This document shows positions 9,053 through 18,700 of a stretch of DNA of 64,000 nt, in pieces. Each line of letters opens with the position of its first letter. Position 1 is the first letter of the stretch. Under the pieces are notes generated by a model. That model had not been told where the DNA came from, did no database searches, and saw only the letters and a program-made list of their open reading frames with translations. The position numbers and the translations under genes were made by a program. This DNA comes from Halichondria panicea (taxonomy: Eukaryota; Porifera; Demospongiae; Suberitida; Halichondriidae), in NCBI RefSeq assembly GCF_963675165.1, contig NC_087392.1, positions 4,609,442 to 4,673,441 of the forward strand, written 5' to 3'.

Positions 9053-11248
9053 TTAGGCACTATGTACAAAAGTAAATGCTTCACATTTTCTGTATGTACG
9101 ATCTCCTCCCACCACCATCAGTTTGTTCCCAGGAAGGGCAGCAGTGTGGCATAATGAGCGAGGTGTTGACATTTGACTAATGACAGTCCATGATGTCATT
9201 ACGTACTGATATATGTCCTTGGTGTTATCTCTATTGGAGTCCAGCCCACCCACTGCCAGCAGGTGACCATTGATGGTAACAAGGGTGGAATGGCTAACTG
9301 GCAAAGGGACAATCTTCTCCCATATAGCTGAGATTGGCTGGAACTGAGTTAGTTGTCTTAATGAGCATTTGTACACTGAATATTTCTCCTGAGCATCACT
9401 AGTTTGTGGGTGTATGTACACATCGTCTCTACAGATCGTTGATGATAGGTCATCGGTTCGCACAGGTAGTGAGGCAACAATAGACCAATGTTTGTTAGCG
9501 GTGTTTAATATCTCAACTATATTTAAAGTTTTTGAGTCACCATATCCCCCGGTCACTACAAGCGTGTTGTTAGCATACACAGCTCCAGGTCCCCACCGTC
9601 TAGTTGGCATGGGAGGGAAATGTTTGACCCATTTGTTGTTAATGTAGCTGCAGAGTTTGTTACTATAGCATTGTCTGCCTGACCGTCCCCCCACAGTTGT
9701 GAGCACGCCATCAACACTGACAATAGTGAAGCGGTCATTAGGGCAAGGTGGTAACTCGTGCCACTGGTTGTTGCTGAACTCAAAAATAGTTATACTTGTG
9801 TATGGACTGAAGTATGCCTTGTCTCCAATCACGGCTGATGATGATGATCCATACCTCATAACAACAGGTACATCGGGTAGTGACTCTATTGTAACAGGTT
9901 TCATTGGTGTAGCTTGAGCATCTTGTAGTGCAACTTGGTGTATTCGAGTCGATAGATCGTGAATTTTGTCGTTCTTGCTTGCCAACGTTTGTCTCAGTTG
10001 AGTCACTTTTCTGTCTCGTTGATCGATGGCTTGTTGGAGGGCAGCAGTGTTCACCTCACTCGATTGCAACTCTTGGTTGAGTTTCCTCAGCTGTCTCTCC
10101 CTGGCTTCAGCCTCCTGTTGAAGTGTTTGGTTTTCTTGTGTTGCTTGGTCTAGTCTTGTAGTGAGTTGACCATTTTCAATGTGTAACTGTTCATTGTTTT
10201 GTGTAATTGTCTCTCGATTGGCTTGTAGCTGTGTGTCTTTTTCTGTGATAAGCTGTTGATTTGCTTGTAGTTGTTCATCTTTCTCTCTGAGCATCTGGTG
10301 CAGGTCTTGTTGGGAGCTTTCCTGATACCGTGGTGTCATCTTGAGAGCATCCAGTGTTTGGCAAAGCTGTTGGGAAGATGGTCGTTCAACATCTCTGTTT
10401 TTGAGGCAGTGACGAGCAATCGGCAGTAGAGGGTGGGTGGGCTCAATCAGGCTCATGTGGGCTTCTCGTCTCTCCAGTTCTGGAATTGCTATTTTAGCTT
10501 CAATTGTGCGACCTGGATTTCGTGGATCAGGAATTTGAATACTCTCAAATCGATCTGTTGGATTTGGAAACAGTTGAGTTGTGGTCTGAACTAGAAGCAC
10601 ACCAAATGAGAAGTTGTCTAGTTTCTCTGTGTACACTGGTGGTTCGTTTAGTGCCTCGGGAGACATGAAGGCTGGTGTTCCCGGGCATGTGGTCATTGTG
10701 GCTAGTCGGGTAACGTTTATGTCCCTGAATTTGGACATTCCAAAATCAGTGACTTTGGCCCGAGTGCCTGCAATCAGTAGGACATTGTTGCTGGAGAGGT
10801 CGCGATGGATGATCCCATTGGAGTGGAGAAAGGCAAGTGCTTGAGCTATGTCATAGGAGAGGTTGACTTGAATGTGGTAGGGAATGTCTCCAGGTGATGA
10901 CTCCAGGAAGTGTGTCAGACTCTCGTCCATGAGCTCCATGAGAAGAACTGGTGCATTTGTGTCGGGATCGCGATAGGTCCCCAAGTACTGTACAATGTTG
11001 GGATGGTTGATACGACTCAGAAATGCACACTCTGTTTCGAATCTTCTAAACGGGTGTCTATGTTCTTTGCCAAGATCTGGAACAGTCATTTGGAAGAGCA
11101 CTGGATAGAGTAGCTTGGCAGCACAGAGTAGCTGGTCACACTTGGCTTTACACACTGCCCCGTAAGAGCCAGTACCCAGGGTATCATTCTTGAAGAGTTG
11201 AATATTTCGAAATATGTATTCTTGTTCAGGATCTTGTCTATCAGCCAT
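9053..11248 (-). CDS. Kinase-coiled coil-kelch protein, copy 2 (intact, 731 aa)
   Basis: Single exon starting MADRQDPEQEYIF. Residues about 15-300 form a protein kinase of tyrosine-kinase-like (TKL) character: G-loop GTGSYGAV at 25-32, lysine K45, helix C glutamate near 73, HRD at 148-150 with N155, DFG at 168-170 and SPE at 196-198. Catalytic residues are present, so activity is likely. Residues about 320-460 are a Q/E/L-rich coiled coil. Residues about 475-731 contain kelch blades with double-glycine motifs TTVGG, VVTGG, LAVGG and MVVGG. A cytosolic signalling kinase with a propeller ligand-binding end is inferred; no signal peptide or membrane segment is seen. It lies antisense between helicase exons at 6444 and 11737. 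The C-lobe block around residues 235-255 resembles copy 3. The family member is not recognised by name. Confidence 0.88.
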   Translation of the reverse strand: MADRQDPEQEYIFRNIQLFKNDTLGTGSYGAVCKAKCDQLLCAAKLLYPVLFQMTVPDLGKEHRHPFRRFETECAFLSRINHPNIVQYLGTYRDPDTNAPVLLMELMDESLTHFLESSPGDIPYHIQVNLSYDIAQALAFLHSNGIIHRDLSSNNVLLIAGTRAKVTDFGMSKFRDINVTRLATMTTCPGTPAFMSPEALNEPPVYTEKLDNFSFGVLLVQTTTQLFPNPTDRFESIQIPDPRNPGRTIEAKIAIPELERREAHMSLIEPTHPLLPIARHCLKNRDVERPSSQQLCQTLDALKMTPRYQESSQQDLHQMLREKDEQLQANQQLITEKDTQLQANRETITQNNEQLHIENGQLTTRLDQATQENQTLQQEAEARERQLRKLNQELQSSEVNTAALQQAIDQRDRKVTQLRQTLASKNDKIHDLSTRIHQVALQDAQATPMKPVTIESLPDVPVVMRYGSSSSAVIGDKAYFSPYTSITIFEFSNNQWHELPPCPNDRFTIVSVDGVLTTVGGRSGRQCYSNKLCSYINNKWVKHFPPMPTRRWGPGAVYANNTLVVTGGYGDSKTLNIVEILNTANKHWSIVASLPVRTDDLSSTICRDDVYIHPQTSDAQEKYSVYKCSLRQLTQFQPISAIWEKIVPLPVSHSTLVTINGHLLAVGGLDSNRDNTKDIYQYVMTSWTVISQMSTPRSLCHTAALPGNKLMVVGGDRTYRKCEAFTFVHSA

Positions 11249-11736
11249 AGCTATTGACTTGTTAGCAAACTATAGGTGTGCTAGAAAAGGGGTGAACATG
11301 TGCTTGTTGGATCAGTGATCATGTGCAGAGTAGATATTCACGACCATATGCATCATTAGTAACTATATAGTTATAATACCACGGAATACCTTACATTGTG
11401 ATGGTCGTTTCTTAGCAACAAAAATGGCTTGTATTGTGTATCTCTGCATTGTGCCGTATTACTAGAATGTTTTGTGAGTTCAGATTTAACAATTACATGC
11501 GACCATAGAACATAGAGACCAGTTTAGAATGGCATGGTGTATATATAATTATATATTGCTGAGATAGATGTATTAAAGCAGGTTTTAACGGTAGCCGGAA
11601 TTTTGTGAGATCGCAAAAACCTATACTGGTATTAGTATGACATACGATCCTTGCCGGAACACCTTGAGTTTCTGCATGCATGTTCATACTGATACTCTCT
11701 CATTCATTTGTATGTCCCCTCCATGCATGCATGCAG
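11249..11736. other. KK upstream region
   Basis: No gene. The segment is nearly identical to 36099-36583 upstream of KK copy 4, including TACCACGGAATACCTTACAT and CGATCCTTGCC. It therefore belongs to the duplicated unit and may contain the KK promoter; no core promoter motif was assigned. Confidence 0.5.
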
Positions 11737-11853
11737 GGATGTGACGGTGCTGAGGCTGGTGGGTGGTGGGACAGTGGAAGAGGACATCATCCAGTGCATG
11801 TGTACAGATCAAGCTGCGAATGGAGCAGGACCTCACAGCCTCCACTGACCACG
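11737..11853 (+). pseudogene. SMARCAD1: SMARCAD1-like C-terminal helicase exon (VLRLVGGGTVEE), copy a
   Basis: Follows a CATGCAG acceptor: DVTVLRLVGGGTVEEDIIQC matches SMARCAD1 [20 protein letters not shown]. The second half (KLRMEQDLTAST) is in a different frame, so the exon is broken. It ends at a GTGAGG donor. Similar exons are at 36584, 39172 and 50427. Confidence 0.75.
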
Positions 11854-12069
11854 GTGAGGGAAGAGGGGTGCATGGTCACAATATTGACACTGTGTTTACA
11901 CAGTATAGGGAGTTGCATCTAGTGAATTTAATGACTATGCACAATGTACACCGAGGGTGGTATTTTCAACCTGTGAGAGTTTGTTTTGTATAATTATAGC
12001 AGATTAACAAGCAACTAATTAATGTATGCCTGTTACTGGTACCTATATATTATAGTTAATGTACACAGT

Positions 12070-12350
12070 ATTCGTTGAGGCCTTGTAAAGGAGGCTATAG
12101 CATTGCGCATGCTCAGGTAGATGGAACATAAGTAAAAAGTTTATGCCCAACTAGCTTTTTAAGAATGTCTTGAACTGGACAATGAGAGACAATTGTGGAA
12201 AAAATTATGGAAGACAGTCCTCCTTTGGAATCTCCAAAATAGGTAATCCCCGGGCCAGAAACCCCCTCCTCCCTCCTCCCCTCTCTGACAGTCCCTGCAG
12301 TTGAGAAACGACCTCTCCTAGACGATTTGGTGCCCTAGCAAAGAAACAAA
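12070..12350 (+). pseudogene. SMARCAD1: SMARCAD1-like 5' region and first exon, decayed copy
   Basis: Bases 12070-12200 match the 5' flank at 37605-37740. An ATG near 12208 begins MEDSPPLESPK and then meets TAG. The rest matches the N-terminal exon at 42671, which carries a Ser/Pro-rich tract and then an RRFGSLA segment, but one base is missing here as in the 37.7 kb copy. It directly precedes the CRYL1-like exons. The link to SMARCAD1 rests on position in the duplicated units, since the N-terminus is poorly conserved. Confidence 0.5.
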
Positions 12351-12486
12351 AAATGCCAAAAGCCTGTTACAACACTCAGCAGCCTGCAAGCTACGTGTGT
12401 ACGTGTACATTACTTGAATGATGGTTGCTATAGTAGTTATGCAGCTAATTTACTATAATTAATATTCACTGTTGCCCACCTTGCAG

Positions 12487-13707
12487 GAGTGTGTGCCTGA
12501 GAATGTTGATCTCAAGAGAAAGGTGTTTGAGCAGTTGGATGCTCTGGCTGATGACAGGGTCATCCTCGCCAGCTCCACCTCTTGTATCATGCCCTCCCTC
12601 TTTACAGCTGACCTCAAACACAAGACTCAGTGCATCGTCGTCCATCCTGTGAGTGCAGCTGTACAACTCTTGCTATATATTGGTTGAGGATACAGTTGAG
12701 CTAGAATTATTTTATTGATATTGCACAGATTTCAGAAAGCTTATGGTTTACTCTAAAAATAGACAACTACACTGTAAGCAACTCTTTTCAAATTGCCCAA
12801 TTTGTGTACGCAACTTATTAACTTTGCACGATATATTATTTTATCTGTTCGGTATTTTCATACTTATGAATCCCCTCCTCCTCAGATCAACCCTCCCCAA
12901 TATATTCCACTGGTGGAGGTGATCCCAGCTTCCTGGACCGACCCCTCTTTCGTCACGACAACAGTAGAGATCTTGAAGGGGATTGGTCAGGCTCCAGTTG
13001 TGGCTAAGAAGGAGATCAATGGCTTCATTGTCAACAGGCTGCAATATGCCCTCATCATGGAGGCATGGAGGCTGGTAGAGGTGGGCACACTTACAAGTGA
13101 CGCCTTTGCTGTTAAATCAACGTTGTTTTGTACCACTAAATGTTCTGTTCGTGTACCAGTGATGTCCCCAGAAGTGGTGGCTATTTCAATCCTTGGACTC
13201 AATTCAACAAACACATTTATAATAAAATAGGCCTAGGAGGCGGTTTAGTACCAACCACCACCGACCAGTGTGGGCACATCCCTGATATAGCTTATCTGTT
13301 TCAACACATTTGTAATGCTTCAGTAAGTGTGAATCTTCTCTCTCATGGACACACAGGATGGTGTGGTGTCCCCTGAAGATGTGGACACTGCCATCTCCCA
13401 TGGCCTCGGATTGCGATACTCTTTCATGGGACCGTTTGAAACCATGCACCTCAATGCCACCGGTATGCAAGACTACTGCCAGAAATACGGGGAGAATATT
13501 GTGAACGTGTGTGAGAGTCAAGGGTCGCCCAGGCCTCTGGCTGGAGACATTCTTGGGCTGGTGAGTGAGGCGATGGAGAGGAGGATACCATTGGAGCAGC
13601 TGGGAGCTAGGAGGAGTTGGAGGGACGAGAGGCTTGCAGCATTGGCTATACACACACGAGGGATGCAGGAGAAGGAGAACACTAGCTCTAGTAACAGTGA
13701 TGTTTAG
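12487..13707 (+). CDS. CRYL1: Lambda-crystallin/L-gulonate 3-dehydrogenase-like gene, 3' three exons
   Basis: Exons 12487-12648, 12886-13080 and 13357-13707 join in frame. They read [62 protein letters not shown], then [20 protein letters not shown] and [10 protein letters not shown], ending [14 protein letters not shown]. These follow CRYL1 closely. CRYL1 oxidises L-gulonate with NAD in the cytosolic uronate (glucuronate-xylulose) pathway. The N-terminal Rossmann exons with GxGxxG were not found; the 5' side instead holds a helicase first-exon relic. The gene is therefore either 5'-truncated by rearrangement or has distant 5' exons. Introns are 237 and 276 bases. Confidence 0.85.
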
Positions 13708-13791
13708 GTTTTTACCATGACTTGTGTTTTTTTTTGCTAGCTTAATAATTGTATATAGATGGATTATAAAGAGCGATAACTGATGTGTGGC

Positions 13792-13797
13792 AATAAA
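13792..13797 (+). promoter_or_regulatory. Polyadenylation signal of the CRYL1-like gene
   Basis: AATAAA lies 85 bases after the CRYL1-like stop codon and is followed by an A-rich tract. Confidence 0.55.
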
Positions 13798-13854
13798 AAA
13801 AAAATTAATAATACCACCATAATTATAATTATATCACCCTTTACCAGGAGTTTG

Positions 13855-14195
13855 CCTTTACCCAGCTACCAGCCCCACCCTCCCTGTGTCCTAGAAGAGA
13901 AACCCCATCAGATAGATATATCCTCACACCAGAGTGCATGCAAAACCAAGAAGTAGACAAAACAAACTGGCCGGCCGGCCATGGTCCTCTCTACTTGCAT
14001 GGTCTTGCTGGTCTGCACAGCTCTGCTTCTCTACCTTTAGGTTACAGGTATGTAGTGAGTAGTCTACATTCTGCCCTATTGTATTGTGTACCATTTAGCC
14101 AAGGTCTCTTATAACGTTCTATGCAGACTACTCTTTGCTCCCAGCTGCCGAATATTTAATGGCAGCAATATACCGATCAAGGGACCACCACTGTG
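13855..14195 (+). pseudogene. Relic of P450 promoter region and exons 1-2
   Basis: The segment matches 50865-51235 of the first P450 gene. It includes the 5' flank (ACCAGCCCCACCCTCCCTGT), the leader exon encoding a hydrophobic ...[12 protein letters not shown] anchor (13982-14040, now ending in TAG), and an exon 2 start resembling [18 protein letters not shown]. No later P450 exon follows. Confidence 0.75.
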
Positions 14196-14292
14196 TGTGC
14201 ATGTTTGTTTATTGTATAGGATAAGTGGAGATCGATGACGATAAATTAATGAATGGGTTTGTGGATTGCAGAATTTATGTCTCAATACGTGT

Positions 14293-15371
14293 ACAGGGTT
14301 TTGCAAAATCCTTGCAACAGGGCTAAACAGACATTGCAATGACTTCCATATATGGAAGTCAACTAATAATTATTTTGTGTACATGTACATGTATATGCAG
14401 CATACAGGGATGTATGATTATTCCCCTCTGGCTCCAATCCACTCAGTCATACGACTGAGTATCCATATAGCCGGTAGGGTATTGAAATAACTGTTGACTT
14501 TTTTTTTTAATGTTCTGGTGACTCTTCAAAATCCCCTCTAATTCAAAATCCTGTATGACAGACACCCTGGTATGTGTATAATCATTTCACGAATTGAAAT
14601 ATGTCCAGAGAGCATCAGCTTATATTCATACGTTTGTAAGAACTGTTGCTCTTTTCAATGATATACCGGAACAGTTGATAAATGACACCCTCCAAACAGT
14701 GGTATTGGCTGATATTGATAAGCTTGAAGACAGATGCCTTGCCCCTTATAGGCCTTATATTGTAACCAACATTTCAGACTTATCTGGTAACGAGTAATTT
14801 ACTGGAAGCTACACTCCTACTTTCATTGATTTCCAGCCTATTAGCTTAGCTAAAAGCAGTCACACATGACCGTGCTAATAAATTAATCTACACTTGGATG
14901 AGATTTCTTTAAAAATAATGTAAACAGGTACAAAACTTGTTTAACAGGTCAAGCTGTACACCAGGATGACCATTGAAAATTTGCATGTCTTGAAGGTATG
15001 CTCCTCTCACTTCTTTGCTTTGCCATCTTCTGTCTGGTTATTATTTTGAAGAATGCAAAAACCTCCAAATGGTACTAAAAACAACTGATAATGATCAGTC
15101 AATACACAGCTATGCCAACAGTTCTGCACACACCAACATCACAACAATATTTGCCTTGCATCCACCTGGTGTACCATCCACCACCTTAATTAAATGTTGT
15201 GAATAATTATAAATAAGCTGATGCTCTCTTTAGGCTCACAGGACATCTTTCATTATACATATACCTGGACATGTACACTATAATATTATTATAAGTCAGC
15301 AGTTGACTTCCATATATGGAAGTCATTGCTGTGTCTGTTTAGCTTGTTGCAAGAATTCTGCAAAACCCTGC
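14293..15371. mobile_element. Element with 70-bp inverted ends containing GACTTCCATATATGGAAGTC
   Basis: Arms 14293-14363 and 15301-15371 are reverse complements with a few mismatches. Each carries the perfect 20-base palindrome GACTTCCATATATGGAAGTC at its inner end and GGGTTTTGCA near its outer end. About 940 bases lie between, with a smaller MITE (14405-14569) nested inside. No transposase was seen. Confidence 0.5.
14405..14569. mobile_element. Degraded MITE of the CAGGGTGTCATACAG family
   Basis: This resembles 23109-23291: CAGGG.TGTATGA at the left, a middle with TCCAAT.C, TATGACTGAGTATCC-like text and GGTATTGAAATAAC.GTTGAC, and CTGTATGACAGACACCCTG at the right. The termini are more decayed than in the other copy. 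Confidence 0.6.
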
Positions 15372-15720
15372 AAAAAACAAAACAATGCAGTTCTGTTGGC
15401 CATCAGAGGAGGTACAACAGGCGCGGTGCAGCTCAAGCAATTAGCCTCAGTAAAACATACGACGTGGGCGGGATTTTTTGTATGGATTCAATTTTCATAA
15501 ATACACTTAACGCTTCACTAATAAATTGAATCCATACAAATAATAGGCCCATCACCTCTTAGTTGACCTGCATAGTAGAATAGTTGCCTTAGTGATTCAT
15601 TACTGAGTTATTATGTAAAAAACATTTTGGAAATTTATGCTGAACGTCTTCTATATTACACTAATTATAATACTCTGAGCAAAACAAAGTATGCCCGAGG
15701 CATTGCAATGATAGCAGTCT

Positions 15721-18700
15721 CTAAATCTGCAGTAGTGGTTTATGTTTGTTTTTGATGTTGTACTCCTTATCAGTATCTGTTTCAAGTCCCTCGATCTCTT
15801 TCACTAACTCATCTTCCAATTTTCCAACAGTTAAATCTAAGACAGGTTTTCTCTGAATGTATGCCGTTGCAAACTCTTTTAAATGACCCTCAATCAATTT
15901 ATCGGCAATATTTAGATTTTGAAGGCCTTGATTGTGTATTAGCATTTCACACACAGATTTAGCGACTTCATCTTTTGGGTCGAGTTCTTGTAAATAAGCT
16001 TCACTACAGTCTAACGTGTTTAACGTTGTGTTTTCGTGTAAGCTTTCAAATAGTTTTGTACATCCCAGAATGCTTAATGTGTATTTGCTGATTGTTAGTT
16101 CCATCAGCGAGCAATTTTGTGACAGAGTGTCAGCAATACAACAAACCACATCGTCATTTGTCTTACTTCGACGACTTATTTTTAGAACAGTCAGTGTTTT
16201 GTTGTTAATGAGTAGACATTTCAAAGCTGTGCAACACTCTTCTCCATCCAATATATTATCACTGACATCTAGTGTGGTGATGCATGATGAACAAAGACCA
16301 TTGAAAAGTTCTGTCCAACCTTTCTTTACTTCATAATTATTGTTGAGACTAAGTTTTTTCAAAGGAGAGTCCTTTGTAAAAGTAATTCCCTTAAATGCTT
16401 CTTCCGTTAAACGAAACTGGTCAACTCTCAAAACAGTTAGTACTTTACTTCCACGAATGTACTGTTTAAAGGCTAAAGATCCCTCATTTCCAAATCCTTC
16501 ACTGTTGAAAGGCGCTGATAAGTCTAAAGTGGTGATGGAGGTTGATGGGAGTGTTTGAAACAACAATACTGCCATCTTACCAGTAGTCTGGACACTGAGT
16601 TCTCGCAGGCTTTGATTTTCTGATAGAACATGAAAGAAACTTTCTGAATTATCCTTTAATATTACTTTCAAGACTTGTAACTGCTTGCATGTTGTGACTA
16701 TCTCTGAAAGTTGTTTCACATATTCTTCATTCAAAGTACATCTTAAATTTAGTTCACAAAGATTTTGGGACTTCACTGTAAGTAGTGCATTGAGCCAGCT
16801 GCTGTCTTCCCAACTATAGTATCTCCAACTAGAGTCTTCTAACTTGAGTGCCACAGTTGAATTGAGTGAGAGTCCATCCTCCAATTGTTTGATAGCTGTG
16901 TCATTCAGTTGACATGTGTCCAGTTTCAGTGTTTGTAATCTATTAGTTTTCTTAAGCATATCTTGAAAATTTCCAGCACATTTTGTGAAATTCTTCTTAG
17001 AAAGATTGGCTATTGTTAAACTAGTTACTGTTTTGCTATTTCCTATTGACCTGAGTAGAGCCTTGGACACGAATGATTTAGTGGTAACAGTTACTCCATG
17101 TAGTTCCAATGGCAAATCTTCTTCTAGCAAGGGCTTAAAGGGCATAAATAGATCCTCTGAGTCAAAATCATGTATGTACTCGTCAGGTGACTCAATATCA
17201 ACATGAACAAGTTTGTCTTCGTGTACTGACATTGCCAATTTAACCTTATTAGATATTGAAATGTGACCACGTACATTCAGTGGCAAGTTATTTCGAAAAT
17301 GTGTTAGACCTTCGTGGCTTATTTTGTCTCCATATAAATGTAAGGTACGCAGGTTTCTCTTGTTTTGCAAAGCTGTTATTAGTGTTGTAATATCATTTAA
17401 ATGGAACTGGCTCTTGTGAAGTTGAAGGTGTTTTATACGCTTACTATTTTTGATGACACTGCAAACACTTTCCCAAGCCTCATCTCCAGAACCAGAGCAA
17501 TCTGGGCAATCTTCAAAAGCTTTGAGGCCAGCCAGTGACAGTTGTTTCAAAATTTCAGGTCGAATAAACTTAAAACATGTTGTAAGAATTCCTGAGCAAA
17601 TTTTGGAATGTGTGGGAATGATCATCTCTCTATTTGATAGCACTGTTTGATCGTGATATGAAAGGTGTTGACGAAAATTAAAATTTATTAATTTCTTTAA
17701 TTTCCTTAATCTTTTCACAATTGCACCTCCTAACTGAGTGCATGATTCGTGGTGTGGGATACTAATATTAATGCTGTCCACTTTCGACTCTTCTGATAAT
17801 AGCGGCATCAATATATCCTCAGCATTGACTTCGTTTGAAGTCACATCTAATTGTTTAGTTAAGCACAATACTGGAACATCTCTTAGTGAATGTTTCTTTG
17901 TAATTATTGTCTTGAAGCAGTCATTATTAAGACTGCACTCGGACAAGTTTATCTCATTCCACACGTGATCTTTGGGAGTTAGGGCGAGAAAGTTGGCCAA
18001 GACAAGGCAGTCGAACTGAGAGAGACTCTGCTTTGACAAGTTGAGTGAATTTATCACCAGACAGGGCAAAAGCCAGTTGTATGTTGTTTGTCGGCTTTCA
18101 TATTGAAGATGGGCTAGGAACAAGAAGCAAGATCTCTTATTAGTGTCTATTGATTTCGGAGCTGGGAAGGCTTGTTCAATGGGAAGAAAATCAAGTTGAG
18201 TCAATCCAGAGAGAAAGAGTAAAGTCATTCTAAATCTATCATCACCAATTTTGGATGTAATAAACTCTAGTTTGTCTTTGTTGCTCTTTGTTAGTGCGAG
18301 ATGTCTGGCTGCTAGAAACTCTTGAATGGTTAAATGAAGGAACTGATAATAATGAGCCTCCATTACTCCCATGCACTTTATTAGGTTTAGCAGTCCCAGT
18401 GACAAAGTACCTTTTTCTTCGGTGACTTCTGTATATTCAAAGACCAGTTTGTCTTGAGTCATTCCTGTGAATGCAGTCTCTGATAGGCAGTCTAGACACT
18501 TGATAACTTGAGTTGGTAATTTCTTTATAGTATTAGCATGTTCTATCTGGTCATAGTCAATTTCATGCTCTCGTTCTTGAAATATTTTGTTCTTGTAGTG
18601 TTTGACTGTGTACAGAATGAATACCTCATAGAGTTGTGTGAGTGTGTCGGGTAAGGTATCTTGTTGCTGGTAGACATACAGTACAATTCTGCAGTTTAGA

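Noticed and set aside
10614..10844. Conserved + strand frame opposite the KK kinase (also at 1612, 27247, 35464)
   Set aside because: It is repeated only because the kinase sequence beneath it is conserved; composition is that of an antisense shadow.
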